A stretch of 64,000 bases of DNA from VRUE01 sp963702035 (GTDB lineage: Bacteria > Actinomycetota > Thermoleophilia > Solirubrobacterales > 70-9). Positions 1-7,745 of the stretch are shown piece by piece. A program made the position numbers and the translations under genes. The notes under the pieces were generated by a model, which worked only from the letters and a program-made list of their open reading frames with translations, was not told the origin of the DNA and did no database searches. Each line of letters begins with the position of its first letter. Within the stretch, counting starts at the first letter, position 1. The DNA lies in the NCBI GenBank assembly GCA_963702035.1, contig OY969700.1, positions 868,001 through 932,000 of the forward strand, given 5' to 3'.

Positions 1-108
1 GAAGAGGCGACCGAGGTGCTCGAAGAGGCCGCCAACGGCCCGCTCGAGATCACCTCCCTGGCCGAGGAGTCGCGGCCGCCGGCACATGCCTCGGGTGAGG
101 CGCACTGA
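1..108 (+). CDS. C-terminal fragment of an unidentified protein
   Basis: An open frame enters from the left edge and ends at TGA 106-108, giving 35 residues that begin EEATEVLEEAANG. The fragment is rich in Glu and Ala and keeps the strong GC preference at third codon positions seen in the genes around it, which is why it is read as coding. There is no recognisable motif and no start in the window, so no function can be given. It is followed by an AT-richer gap before the polysaccharide locus and is probably not part of that locus. Confidence 0.5.
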   Translation, partial: EEATEVLEEAANGPLEITSLAEESRPPAHASGEAH

Positions 109-347
109 GCCGCGGGGGCGACGACCAGATCGCATATTTGAGAGCTTTCGACCAGCGCTTCCCTAAAAAAACTCAAATATTCGTCCGATGGCATCCGCGA
201 AGTTCGCGCTGCAAGCGCGATTGCCGGCTTTAGCCCGCCACACTTGTTGCCGATCTGTTGTGCCTAGTGGAGTTTTGCCCACATCATCTTTATTTTGACC
301 TCACCCCCTGCCCTGCCACATGACCTACCCCCACTGACCTAGACAAT
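109..347. promoter_or_regulatory. AT-rich intergenic region upstream of the polysaccharide locus
   Basis: These 239 bases carry no supportable gene. They are less GC-rich than the flanks and contain an A-run (about 165-171) and a 9-bp inverted repeat (134-142 and 172-180). A TAGACA box ends only two bases before the ATG at 348, too close for a normal -10, so the true promoter was not assigned. The region most likely holds the promoter and operator of the priming transferase gene. Confidence 0.4.
134..180. repeat. AT-rich inverted repeat ATATTTGAG / CTCAAATAT
   Basis: ATATTTGAG at 134-142 is exactly complementary to CTCAAATAT at 172-180, with a 29-base spacer that includes a run of seven A. 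An AT-rich dyad is conspicuous in this genome. It could be a two-site operator or the terminator of the gene that ends at 108. Confidence 0.45.
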
Positions 348-1829
348 ATGGAGAGCTCAACCGCAACCCGCGCCCATGGGGCATCTGCCTTGGAGGCAGA
401 CGAGAACGGCGCGACTCCTCTGCGCGGTACAACCAGCCGGGCTCGCCGTCGCGGAGCCGTACTAGCCAGGATGCTCTTCACCGCCGATTCCCTGGCGGCC
501 TGCTTCGCCGGAGCGATCGCCGTCCTTGCCCTCGGCCTGACCTCGGTCGAGGCGGGCGGGGTGGCGTACGTCGCCGGCACGACGATCCTCTGGCCGCTCG
601 CCGCCTTCAGTATCGGCCTCTACCGCAGCGACCAGCTGGCCAGCTGGGCGTCGGCCGTGAGCGAGATCCCGCGTGCCTTCGTCACCCTGATGCTGATCAC
701 CTGGCCCCTCTTCGGCCTGGCGTCGATCCTCGGGCTCGACAAGGTGGTGGCCCTGACCTTCCTGACGGTCGCCGGGATCGCCATCCTGACCGGCATCGCC
801 CGCACGATCGTGCGGGCCGGCCTGCACCGTGCCCCCGACCTGCGCCAGCGCACCCTGATCCTCGGCTCGGGCTTCGTCGCCGGGCACGTCGTCAAGAAGC
901 TCCGCAACAACGTCCAGTTCGGGCTCGTTCCCGTCGGCATCGTCAACGACGAGGTGCACGACATCGGCAGCCCCGACCTGCCCTGGCTGGGACGCTTCGC
1001 CGACCTCGACGCGATTATCGAGGCGCAGGGGATCGACCGCGTGATCATCGCCTTCTCGAAGGCCAGCCACGAGCAGCTGCTGGAGTCGATCCGGGCCTGC
1101 CGTGACGCGGGCGTGACGGTGGACGTCGTGCCCCGGCTCTTCGAGTTCCTCGACGGCGTACGGGCGCTCGACCAGGTCGGCGGCCTGCCGCTGCTCTCGA
1201 TCGGCACGCCGATCCTGACCTCGGCATCGATCGCGGCAAAGCGCGTGCTCGACGCGGTGGGATCGTTCGCCCTGATCGTCCTCTTCGCGCCGCTGATGAT
1301 CGCGATAGCGATCGCGGTGAAGCTCGAGTCGCGCGGACCGGTCTTCTTCCGTCAGCCACGCGCGGGCCGGGGCAACTCCAGCTTCCAACTGGTCAAGTTC
1401 CGCTCAATGTACCTCGACGCCGAGAAGCGCAAGGCGGAGATGGGGGAGCTCAACGAGGCCTCCGATGGAGTCATGTTCAAGATCCGCGAGGACCCACGCG
1501 TGACCCGCGTCGGCCGCTTCATCCGCCGCTTCTCGCTCGACGAGCTGCCGCAGCTCTTCAACGTGCTGACGGGCCAGATGAGCCTGGTCGGCCCACGGCC
1601 GCTGATCTTCCCGGAGACCGCCGCACTGGAAGAACAGTGGCATCTGCGCCGGCTCGAGCTGCGGCCCGGCATCACCGGCCCATGGCAGGTCTACGGCCGC
1701 TCCCAGAGCCCCTTCCAGGAGATGGTCCGCTTCGACTACCAGTACGTCGCCGGCTGGTCGCTGGCCCGCGACGTCGAGATTCTGCTCGCCACGCTACCAG
1801 CCGTGATGTCTGGGCGTGGTGCCTACTAA
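348..1829 (+). CDS. Undecaprenyl-phosphate sugar phosphotransferase (polyprenyl glycosylphosphotransferase)
   Basis: This 493-residue membrane protein is expected to start repeat-unit synthesis by moving a sugar-1-phosphate from a nucleotide sugar to undecaprenyl phosphate at the inner face of the membrane. An N-terminal block of about four hydrophobic helices (residues ~40-150) is followed by a Rossmann-like CoA-binding region (~165-290), another membrane helix (~305-330) and the C-terminal bacterial sugar transferase domain. Visible signatures are KFRSM, RRFSLDELPQ, LVGPRP and LRPGITGPWQV, the usual catalytic blocks of the WbaP/EpsL/CpsE group. Length is normal for the group. It heads the polysaccharide locus, and the next gene converges on it with a gap of three bases. 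The donor sugar cannot be read from sequence. The ATG is taken because it precedes the first helices; no clear ribosome site is visible. Confidence 0.93.
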   Translation: MESSTATRAHGASALEADENGATPLRGTTSRARRRGAVLARMLFTADSLAACFAGAIAVLALGLTSVEAGGVAYVAGTTILWPLAAFSIGLYRSDQLASWASAVSEIPRAFVTLMLITWPLFGLASILGLDKVVALTFLTVAGIAILTGIARTIVRAGLHRAPDLRQRTLILGSGFVAGHVVKKLRNNVQFGLVPVGIVNDEVHDIGSPDLPWLGRFADLDAIIEAQGIDRVIIAFSKASHEQLLESIRACRDAGVTVDVVPRLFEFLDGVRALDQVGGLPLLSIGTPILTSASIAAKRVLDAVGSFALIVLFAPLMIAIAIAVKLESRGPVFFRQPRAGRGNSSFQLVKFRSMYLDAEKRKAEMGELNEASDGVMFKIREDPRVTRVGRFIRRFSLDELPQLFNVLTGQMSLVGPRPLIFPETAALEEQWHLRRLELRPGITGPWQVYGRSQSPFQEMVRFDYQYVAGWSLARDVEILLATLPAVMSGRGAY

Positions 1830-1832
1830 ACG

Positions 1833-2516
1833 CTAGTCAACTTCCACTGCGGGCGATGCGGGAAGGATGTCGTAGCTGCGCAAGATCACGCCCCTGGGCC
1901 AACCGCGCCAAAAGCTGTGCTTCCACTCCTTGCGAACACGAATCCTGTCGATGTCCATCAGTCGCCGGTGCTCAGTCGGATTGCGGTAGATGATCTGCAC
2001 CTCTCGCGGCGCCCGATCGACCGACGCAAGCACCCTGGCTATCGCCTGGTCGAAGATCTCGCCCCCAAAGGAGTTGTAGATGAAAATCGTGGTTACGTCG
2101 TCGGGAAAGTCGTAGGCAAGCACATCTGAGCAGACGAGCTCAACGTCACCGCAGCGCCACCGATCACGACAGGCCTCGAGATTCTTCACCGCAATCTCGT
2201 GTAGCTCGAGGGACATCTCGACACCGATGACCCGCTTGAACGGGTATTCAGCGGCGCGCAGGACGATTCGCCCCATGCCTGATCCGAGATCGATGAAGAC
2301 GTCATCGCTCGAGACCGAGCGCTTCGGCAACGCCTTCTGAAGGGTCCGCCAAGATGAGGGCTCGTAGTGATTCAGGCGCTCGTCCGCATAGCCAAGCTCC
2401 TTGCTGTCCAGGCGCTCGGAGGTCCGAACGCCTATGCGCCGCTCGAAGGCCAGGTTGCCGAAAACCCGACGCACGCGACGCAGCGAGCGCTGGAGACTTG
2501 ACGTGGGCTCAGCCAT
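1833..2516 (-). CDS. Class I SAM-dependent methyltransferase
   Basis: This 227-residue soluble protein has the Rossmann methyltransferase fold. Motif I is visible as FIDLGSGMGRIV (residues ~73-84), followed by an acidic residue at the end of strand 2 (GVEMS) that would bind the SAM ribose, and by YNSFGG at the usual motif IV position. Placement between the priming transferase and a glycosyltransferase pair suggests O-methylation of a sugar or a capping role in the polysaccharide. The substrate is not shown by sequence, and a protein or small-molecule target is possible. It ends three bases from the convergent transferase, so no separate terminator fits between them. Confidence 0.8.
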   Translation of the reverse strand: MAEPTSSLQRSLRRVRRVFGNLAFERRIGVRTSERLDSKELGYADERLNHYEPSSWRTLQKALPKRSVSSDDVFIDLGSGMGRIVLRAAEYPFKRVIGVEMSLELHEIAVKNLEACRDRWRCGDVELVCSDVLAYDFPDDVTTIFIYNSFGGEIFDQAIARVLASVDRAPREVQIIYRNPTEHRRLMDIDRIRVRKEWKHSFWRGWPRGVILRSYDILPASPAVEVD

Positions 2517-2575
2517 CGACCCATCTTTGCATCTGCGGAGGTCGCACCTCTACCTTGGCAACTCGCGGCATTCCG

Positions 2576-3082
2576 CTACCGCCCGAGTGACTTTTCCGGC
2601 CGCGGAACCTGCCGGGGGCCGAGTAGGGCCGTCCGGACCGCCTCGACCAAGGCCTGCGCGCTCACACCGGTTTCGTCCACCCTCACCGCCGGCGACCCCC
2701 TCTCCACCGCTTCCACGAGATCGTCGTCCCGCCACACGGGCTCGACCTCACCGCGCTCGGCCAGCGCTCGCGTAAGTTCGACCTGATGGTCGTCAACATG
2801 CTCTCCGAGGTCGCGATACCGGGGCACGACGATCGGCCGGCGACCCGCCCTCCTGGCACAGAGAATGCTCCCCACTCCGGCATGGGTGACGATGACGTCT
2901 GCGGCTTGGAAGTACTCCTCCATCTCACCGAAGGACATGAACGCAGCAGCCCGCCGGATCGCCCGCGGTGGGGATCCGACACCGTACTGGAGAACCACCT
3001 CATCGGGGTTCGGGAGCCGTTCCACCTCTTTCAGGATTCGCTCGAAGGGCTGGCCATGGGTACCAACCGTCACGAAAATCAC
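2576..3082 (-). CDS. Alg13/PssE-like glycosyltransferase catalytic subunit
   Basis: This 168-residue protein corresponds to the C-terminal half of a GT-B enzyme (Alg13, PssE, Cps14G type; family GT28-like), which binds the nucleotide sugar. It begins MIFVTVGTHGQPFERILKEV, the characteristic start of the family, and contains the loop ADVIVTHAGVGSILCARR followed by PIVVPRY, which forms the donor pocket. The start is the GTG at 3080-3082, which overlaps the stop of the upstream partner in a GTGA arrangement; this predicts translational coupling and equal amounts of both subunits. The frame stays open further upstream, but that extension is antisense noise. It should work with the Alg14-like protein 3079-3606 on a lipid-linked acceptor. 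Confidence 0.85.
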   Translation of the reverse strand: MIFVTVGTHGQPFERILKEVERLPNPDEVVLQYGVGSPPRAIRRAAAFMSFGEMEEYFQAADVIVTHAGVGSILCARRAGRRPIVVPRYRDLGEHVDDHQVELTRALAERGEVEPVWRDDDLVEAVERGSPAVRVDETGVSAQALVEAVRTALLGPRQVPRPEKSLGR

Positions 3083-3606
3083 AGGATGCTCCCCACATAA
3101 CAGGCGCGTCTCCGGGTGGTGGTCTTCGGCCACTGCACGAAGAACTCGCTGGAGATACTGTAGACAAGGCGCCCCGACAGCGACAGGGAATCGGTGCGAG
3201 TCAGGCTCTCGACGTAGACCGCGCGCCGGCCGCGCAGCCTGGCCACGACGAAACAAGGCACCGCGACCCCGGCGCCGGTGGAGAGAACAACGTCGGGGTC
3301 GGCCTCGGTGACCATCCGCCAGGCCACCGCCAGGTTGCGAATGAAGTTGATCAAGCTGCGGTTGGTCGGACCGTAGGCACGGTAGACCTTCTCGCCCTCC
3401 AATAGATAGTCCACGTCCGGGCCGGTCAGCGTCACCCAGACCCGGTCGAGGTCTCCCCAGGCATCGCGCAGGGCCAGCATCTGCTGCAGGTGGCCGCCGG
3501 GAGAGCAGGCAAGAGCCACTTTGGGGACCGCGCCGCCCCCTCCGGATGAGTCGGCATCGCCTCTTGCACGCTGCGGATTCATACCTAGACGTATATACGA
3601 CCTCAC
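3079..3606 (-). CDS. Alg14/PssD-like glycosyltransferase membrane subunit
   Basis: This 175-residue protein matches the N-terminal, acceptor-binding half of a split GT-B glycosyltransferase (Alg14, PssD, Cps14F type). ALACSPGGHLQQMLAL is the family signature, and VLSTGAGVAVPCFVVARLRG and VESLTRTDSLSLSGRLVY are the other conserved blocks. The protein recruits the Alg13-like subunit encoded immediately downstream to the membrane. The GTG at 3606 is preceded by AAAGGA at a good distance; an internal ATG at 3582 is the alternative and would remove eight residues. Together the two genes supply one transferase for the polysaccharide repeat. Confidence 0.85.
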   Translation of the reverse strand: MRSYIRLGMNPQRARGDADSSGGGGAVPKVALACSPGGHLQQMLALRDAWGDLDRVWVTLTGPDVDYLLEGEKVYRAYGPTNRSLINFIRNLAVAWRMVTEADPDVVLSTGAGVAVPCFVVARLRGRRAVYVESLTRTDSLSLSGRLVYSISSEFFVQWPKTTTRRRACYVGSIL

Positions 3607-3676
3607 TGACGGAATCCTTTACCGGGGTCTCCCGATGCCGACTGGGGAGTAGCGAAACCGCTCCTGCTGACGGCAT

Positions 3677-4561
3677 ATGAGACTCCCTCGAAACACTTCC
3701 GCACACGCTACCCGGATCTTCACTCCGGGGTTGCTCGCGATCCTCGCGCTCTGTGCACTGTGGCCCGCCGGAGCCTCGGCGTCCTCCTCGGCGCCACGCA
3801 TGGAAGGCATCGGAGATGCCCAGGCGGTCGGCACGTTCCCTCGTCGGCGGAAACTGCACGACCACGCTCGCCGCACCTCCAGGGCGCAGAACTCCTCTGG
3901 CAAGACCCCGGTCCCCACCCCGTCACCCACCCCTGCCCAGAAACGGCTCTTCTACAGCGACTTCTCCAATGGCCTGAATGATTGGAGTCTCGGCGGGGTT
4001 GGCGACGTCGTCCCCAAGGTCGCCTCAGGGCCGGAAGGGCCCTACTGCGAAGTGACCCTGACCGGCACCCAGGGCCGCTCGGAGCTGATCATGGGGGACA
4101 ACCTGCATATCGTCAACGGAGAGACGGTGCTCTACGAATTCGAAGAGTTCATCGTCCCGGGCTTCGCCTACGGGTCCAAGTCGCTCGGCTGGAACCTCTT
4201 CACCCAGTTCAAGTCCGACGGCGAAGGCTCGCCGCTGCTGGCGCTCGACCTCTGGGACGAAGGCGGCAAAAAAGGCATCTGGGTCGAACCCGACCCGGAC
4301 CCCAACTACTTCGTTGCACCGATGGCGGAGGGCGTCTGGCACAGGATCGCCCTGACGATCACCGGCTCTTCTGAAAAAGCCGGCGGCTGGGCCCTCAGCC
4401 TCGACGGCAACGAAATCGACCGACAGACCGGCCGTGACACGATCCTCCCGGGCAAGACCTTCGCCTACATCAAGAACGGCCTCTACCGCTCCGGACCGAC
4501 GATCAACGCGACCAGCAAGCTGCGGGTCCGAGACGTCAGCCTCTACGAACTCTCAAGCTGA
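3677..4561 (+). CDS. Secreted polysaccharide-lyase-like protein (copy 1)
   Basis: This 294-residue protein has an N-terminal signal peptide (residues ~1-35, ending near ASA), a short Pro/Thr/Ser linker (PTPSPTPAQKR) and a C-terminal beta-sandwich domain of about 210 residues. The domain begins LFYSDFSNGLNDWS and has the conserved pattern of heparin-lyase-I-like / PF14099 polysaccharide lyases (FNQFK-type strands, here WNLFTQFKSDG, and the final strand YIKNGLYRS). It probably binds or cuts the acidic exopolysaccharide made by this locus. The family assignment comes from reading motifs, and activity is unproven. The lyase domain and linker are nearly identical to those of 4668-5837, but the N-terminal parts differ, which shows a partial duplication. 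Confidence 0.75.
   Translation: MRLPRNTSAHATRIFTPGLLAILALCALWPAGASASSSAPRMEGIGDAQAVGTFPRRRKLHDHARRTSRAQNSSGKTPVPTPSPTPAQKRLFYSDFSNGLNDWSLGGVGDVVPKVASGPEGPYCEVTLTGTQGRSELIMGDNLHIVNGETVLYEFEEFIVPGFAYGSKSLGWNLFTQFKSDGEGSPLLALDLWDEGGKKGIWVEPDPDPNYFVAPMAEGVWHRIALTITGSSEKAGGWALSLDGNEIDRQTGRDTILPGKTFAYIKNGLYRSGPTINATSKLRVRDVSLYELSS
3906..4561 (+). repeat. 656-bp direct repeat, unit 1
   Basis: This stretch encodes the linker and lyase-like domain of copy 1. It aligns without gaps to 5182-5837 at a constant offset of 1276 bases up to and including the stop codons. Only scattered base changes separate the two units, so the duplication is recent or the copies are being homogenised by gene conversion. 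Confidence 0.95.
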
Positions 4562-4667
4562 GCTTCTTCCGGCCGCGCCACACGACGTTCGTTTGACCGC
4601 GGCAATACATGCGTCCAGCTATGGGGACCACACTCGGGACTGATTGTAATTAGCCGAACTGATCTCC

Positions 4668-5837
4668 ATGAAGACTTTGGAGATCGGAAGACCAAACACC
4701 GTCACCGCCCTGGTGTGCATTTCCGTACTGTCGGCAATAGGCCTCCTCATGGCCCTGTTCGCAACGGGAGCCCATGCCCATATCAAGATCGTCACCCCTC
4801 ACAACATCAGTTCCAGCCAAGGTCTCGAGTTCAGGGTCGATGCCCCAGTGTCCACCGAAAAGGTCTCCTTCTTCATCGACGGAAAAAAGCATGGCGCGGA
4901 CCTGAAGCCCGCTTGGCAGCTGCCGAGCCGGCAGCCGGTCACCCTCAGTAGCGGTCGTCACGTCCTCAAAGTCCGAGTACGAAGTGGTGGCCACGCGAAG
5001 GCGAAGACCCGCCCGATCTACGTACAACCGCCGGCATCGACGCCGGCCCCCAGTCCTGGCCCCAGTCCCAGTCCGACCCCGAGTCCGAGCCCGACCCCCC
5101 CGTCTACGGAAGTCCCACCTTCGGAAGTACCAGAACCCGGCCCGACGCCGGCTCCGACCCCCGCCCCTGAAGTGACGCCACCCCCGGTCCCCACCCCGTC
5201 ACCCACCCCTGCCCAGAAACGGCTCTTCTACAGCGACTTCTCCAATGGCCTGAATGATTGGAGTCTCGGCGGGGTTGGCGACGTCGTCCCCAAGGTCGCC
5301 TCGGGCCCGGAAGGGCCCTACTGCGAAGTGACCCTGACCGGCACCCAGGGCCGCTCAGAGCTGATCATGGGGGAAAACCTCCACATCGTCGAAAACGAGA
5401 CGGTGCTCTACGAATTCGAAGAGTTCATCGTCCCCGGCTTTGCCTACGGGTCCAAGTCGCTCGGCTGGAACCTCTTCACCCAGTTCAAGTCCGACGGCGA
5501 AGGCTCGCCGCTGCTGGCGCTCGACCTCTGGGACGAAGACGGCAAGAAAGGCATCTGGGTCGAACCCGACCCGGACCCCAACTACTTCGTCGCACCGATG
5601 GCGGAGGGCGTCTGGCACAGGATCGCCCTGACGATCACCGGCTCTTCACAGAAAGCAGGCGGCTGGGCCCTCAGCCTCGACGGCAACGAAATCGACCGGC
5701 AGACCAATCGGAACACGATCCTTCCGGGCAAGACTTTCGCCTACATCAAGAACGGCCTCTACCGCTCCGGACCGACGATCAACGCGACCAGCAAGCTGCG
5801 GGTCCGGGACGTCAGCCTCTACGAACTCTCGAGCTGA
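4668..5837 (+). CDS. Secreted polysaccharide-lyase-like protein with an extra beta domain (copy 2)
   Basis: This 389-residue protein has a signal peptide or N-terminal anchor (~1-38), then a small beta-rich Ig-like module (about 40-120, starting HIKIVTPH and containing VSFFIDGKKHG). A long Pro/Ser/Thr linker (~125-180, repeats of PSPTP and PTPAP) leads to the same lyase-like domain as copy 1. Visible changes between the two domains are few: MGDN/MGEN, EGGK/EDGK, SSEK/SSQK and GRD/NRN. The linker suggests that the catalytic or binding domain is held away from the cell surface. No ribosome site is obvious before the ATG. Its stop is followed by a hairpin and a convergent deacetylase operon. Confidence 0.75.
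   Translation: MKTLEIGRPNTVTALVCISVLSAIGLLMALFATGAHAHIKIVTPHNISSSQGLEFRVDAPVSTEKVSFFIDGKKHGADLKPAWQLPSRQPVTLSSGRHVLKVRVRSGGHAKAKTRPIYVQPPASTPAPSPGPSPSPTPSPSPTPPSTEVPPSEVPEPGPTPAPTPAPEVTPPPVPTPSPTPAQKRLFYSDFSNGLNDWSLGGVGDVVPKVASGPEGPYCEVTLTGTQGRSELIMGENLHIVENETVLYEFEEFIVPGFAYGSKSLGWNLFTQFKSDGEGSPLLALDLWDEDGKKGIWVEPDPDPNYFVAPMAEGVWHRIALTITGSSQKAGGWALSLDGNEIDRQTNRNTILPGKTFAYIKNGLYRSGPTINATSKLRVRDVSLYELSS
5182..5837 (+). repeat. 656-bp direct repeat, unit 2
   Basis: This is the second copy of the linker plus lyase-like domain, collinear with 3906-4561. The left boundary falls in the Pro-rich linker (CCCCGGTCCCCACC in both copies), and the right boundary coincides with the shared TGA. Exchange between repetitive linkers is a simple way to make such a copy. 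Confidence 0.95.
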
Positions 5838-5850
5838 GCGCGGCGCGGCG

Positions 5851-5865
5851 TGCCCGGGGCGGGCA
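5851..5865. terminator. Short GC hairpin between convergent genes
   Basis: TGCCC 5851-5855 pairs with GGGCA 5861-5865 around a five-base loop, in the 40-base gap between copy 2 of the lyase-like gene and the end of the deacetylase operon. There is no T-run, as is usual in actinobacteria. It is a weak bidirectional terminator candidate. Confidence 0.35.
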
Positions 5866-5877
5866 GCCAGGGAAATA

Positions 5878-6660
5878 TCAAGCAGACCGGTGCCGAACGA
5901 CACGGGCGAGCCTGCCCGCGCCGGAAAGCACAGGGCGGGCGAGGGGGAGCATCCCGAAGCTGCGACTGCGGCTCCTCAACCAGATGCGCCGCGCCGAGTC
6001 CCCCCGGTAGACCCCGACCCGCGGCCAGAGCAGCGGCAGCGGCGCGGTAGCCGTGGTCGGCACCGTTGCCGCCGCCGTGTAGCCGGCCAATCTCGCCTCA
6101 CGGGCCGCAGTCGAGTTCGACTCCCCATAGGGATAGGCAAGGGTCAGGCAGGGGGCTCCGAGATGCAGTTCGCATTCCTGGCGCGACTCGCGCAGCTCAG
6201 CGCGCACATCCTCGCGGGCGAGGGCGCTCAGCCGCGGATGGGTCCTCGTATGGGAGCCGATCTCCCAGCCTCCCTCCATCAGGTTGCCGAGCTGCTCCCA
6301 GTTCATGCAGGCGAGATCACGCTCGTGCTCGGTGCCGAGCCAACGGGACAGCCCCTGCCAGGAGGCGGGCTTGCCTTCGCTGGTGAATTGGGTCGCTACG
6401 AAAACGGTCGCCGGCACGCCGAGGTCGTCCAGTATCGGCGCCGCCTTCTCGTAGACCGACAGCGGCGCATCGTCGAAGGTCACAGCCATCACCCGGTCGG
6501 ATTCGGGGGCGGCCAGCGCTGCTCCGAAGGTCTGGCCGCGGTAGCCGCGACCCAACATTGCTTCGATCTGCGCGGTGAAGTCGGAAACCCTTACCGCGGT
6601 CGCATCCGGCCAGGTGTCGCTGATCCCGTGGTAACAGAGGACGACGACGTCGGTACTCAC
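5878..6660 (-). CDS. Polysaccharide deacetylase (NodB domain, CE4 family), operon gene 4
   Basis: This 260-residue protein has the NodB homology fold. CYHGISD opens the domain, AVTFDDA holds the metal/base Asp pair (the usual TFDDG has Ala instead of Gly), and SHTRTHPRL is the metal-binding His motif. LAYPYGES matches the conserved motif 3. No signal peptide is seen, so it may act at the inner face of the membrane or be secreted in another way. Its ATG overlaps the stop of the glycosyltransferase gene 6657-7745 (ATGA), so it is the last gene of a tightly coupled four-gene operon. It probably removes N-acetyl groups from an amino sugar of the exopolysaccharide. Confidence 0.87.
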   Translation of the reverse strand: MSTDVVVLCYHGISDTWPDATAVRVSDFTAQIEAMLGRGYRGQTFGAALAAPESDRVMAVTFDDAPLSVYEKAAPILDDLGVPATVFVATQFTSEGKPASWQGLSRWLGTEHERDLACMNWEQLGNLMEGGWEIGSHTRTHPRLSALAREDVRAELRESRQECELHLGAPCLTLAYPYGESNSTAAREARLAGYTAAATVPTTATAPLPLLWPRVGVYRGDSARRIWLRSRSRSFGMLPLARPVLSGAGRLARVVRHRSA

Positions 6661-7745
6661 CGGGCCGATCCTTCTTCGTCAATCCCCAGATGGCGACAGG
6701 CCAGCTTCGCCACGGCCTTCCAGGTGGTCCCCGCTCGCTCCGCCGCGCCGCGTCGGCCGGCCTCCTCGGCGAACCCGGGATCGGCGAAACGACGCATCGC
6801 CGCAAGCAGCGCCTCGTCGTCGCCGGGATCCACGCAGAGGCCACAGTCTCCGACCGCATCCCTGGCGCCGCCGCTCGTGGTGCCGATGCTCGGCACTGCC
6901 GCCGCGGCCGCCTCACGGTAGACGATGCCGTAGGGCTCGACATGCGACGGCATCACGAAGCACGTCGCCTCCTCGAACAGCCGCTCGAAACGGCGCTTCT
7001 GGGCGGGGTCGCGAATCGAGATGGGGCCGAGCGCACTCACGCCGGGCTCTGCGATCTCCGGATGGTCCCCAACAAGGGTCAGCCGGGCCGTCGGAACTTC
7101 CGCCCTGAGACTGCGGAAAGCCCGCAGCACGCCATCCCCGTTCTTGCGAGTCCAATCGAGACCGGCGAACAGGTAGCGCGGCGGCGACCAGGCCCGCCTC
7201 ACCGGCTGCGGGTCGGCGTTGCGACCGGCGCCGACCGGGACAACCCGCTCGGCAGGCACCCCATAGTCCTCGACGATCGAGGACGCGGCCCAGGAACTCA
7301 GGGTCAGGCAAGCTCGCGCACCCTCGTAGCACCTCCGCTGGCGCTCGATCCAAGTCCGGCGCGCTCGTGCCGAGAGTGTGTCGTAGCTGCGGTCGGCCCT
7401 CAGCGCCTGGACGACCGTCATATCCTCGTAGGTGGCGAGGCGGGGATGGGCGGCCAGCGTGAAGTTGGTCGCCATCTGCAGGACCGCGTCGAACTTCCCC
7501 TCTCTGGCGAGCCTGCGCCGGACGATCCGGCTGCGCAGCCGTGCGATCTCCGGATCGAGACTGCCGACGGCCGCGACGCGAGCACCGGCCGCGACGCGAG
7601 CTCGTTCGATTCCCCGCGGCGCCGAGGCCCTGATCATCACGGCCTCGTGGCCGAGTTCGATCATGCCCCGGGACATGCCCCAGGGAATGCCGGACCACGC
7701 GATCTCCGGCGGCTTCACTCCCTCGAAGACAACCGCGATTCTCAC
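6657..7745 (-). CDS. Glycosyltransferase, GT-B fold (GT4-like), operon gene 3
   Basis: This 362-residue protein starts at the GTG at 7745, giving MRIAVVFEGVKPPE; this start overlaps the stop of the preceding deacetylase gene (GTGA). The C-terminal half carries the retaining GT4 pattern: YLFAGLDWTRKNG for the first strand of the donor domain, then CFVMPSHVEPYGIVYREAAA, with the Glu that contacts the nucleotide sugar, and GGARDAVGDCGLCVDPGD. The N-terminal acceptor domain is divergent. It should add one sugar of the repeat unit in the cytoplasm. The frame is open further upstream, but that part is antisense to nothing conserved and is left out. Confidence 0.88.
   Translation of the reverse strand: MRIAVVFEGVKPPEIAWSGIPWGMSRGMIELGHEAVMIRASAPRGIERARVAAGARVAAVGSLDPEIARLRSRIVRRRLAREGKFDAVLQMATNFTLAAHPRLATYEDMTVVQALRADRSYDTLSARARRTWIERQRRCYEGARACLTLSSWAASSIVEDYGVPAERVVPVGAGRNADPQPVRRAWSPPRYLFAGLDWTRKNGDGVLRAFRSLRAEVPTARLTLVGDHPEIAEPGVSALGPISIRDPAQKRRFERLFEEATCFVMPSHVEPYGIVYREAAAAAVPSIGTTSGGARDAVGDCGLCVDPGDDEALLAAMRRFADPGFAEEAGRRGAAERAGTTWKAVAKLACRHLGIDEEGSAR

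Noticed and set aside
2576..3606. A frameshift in a single MurG-like glycosyltransferase
   Set aside because: The two halves overlap by GTGA and each has a proper start; split Alg13/Alg14-type pairs are normal in capsule loci.
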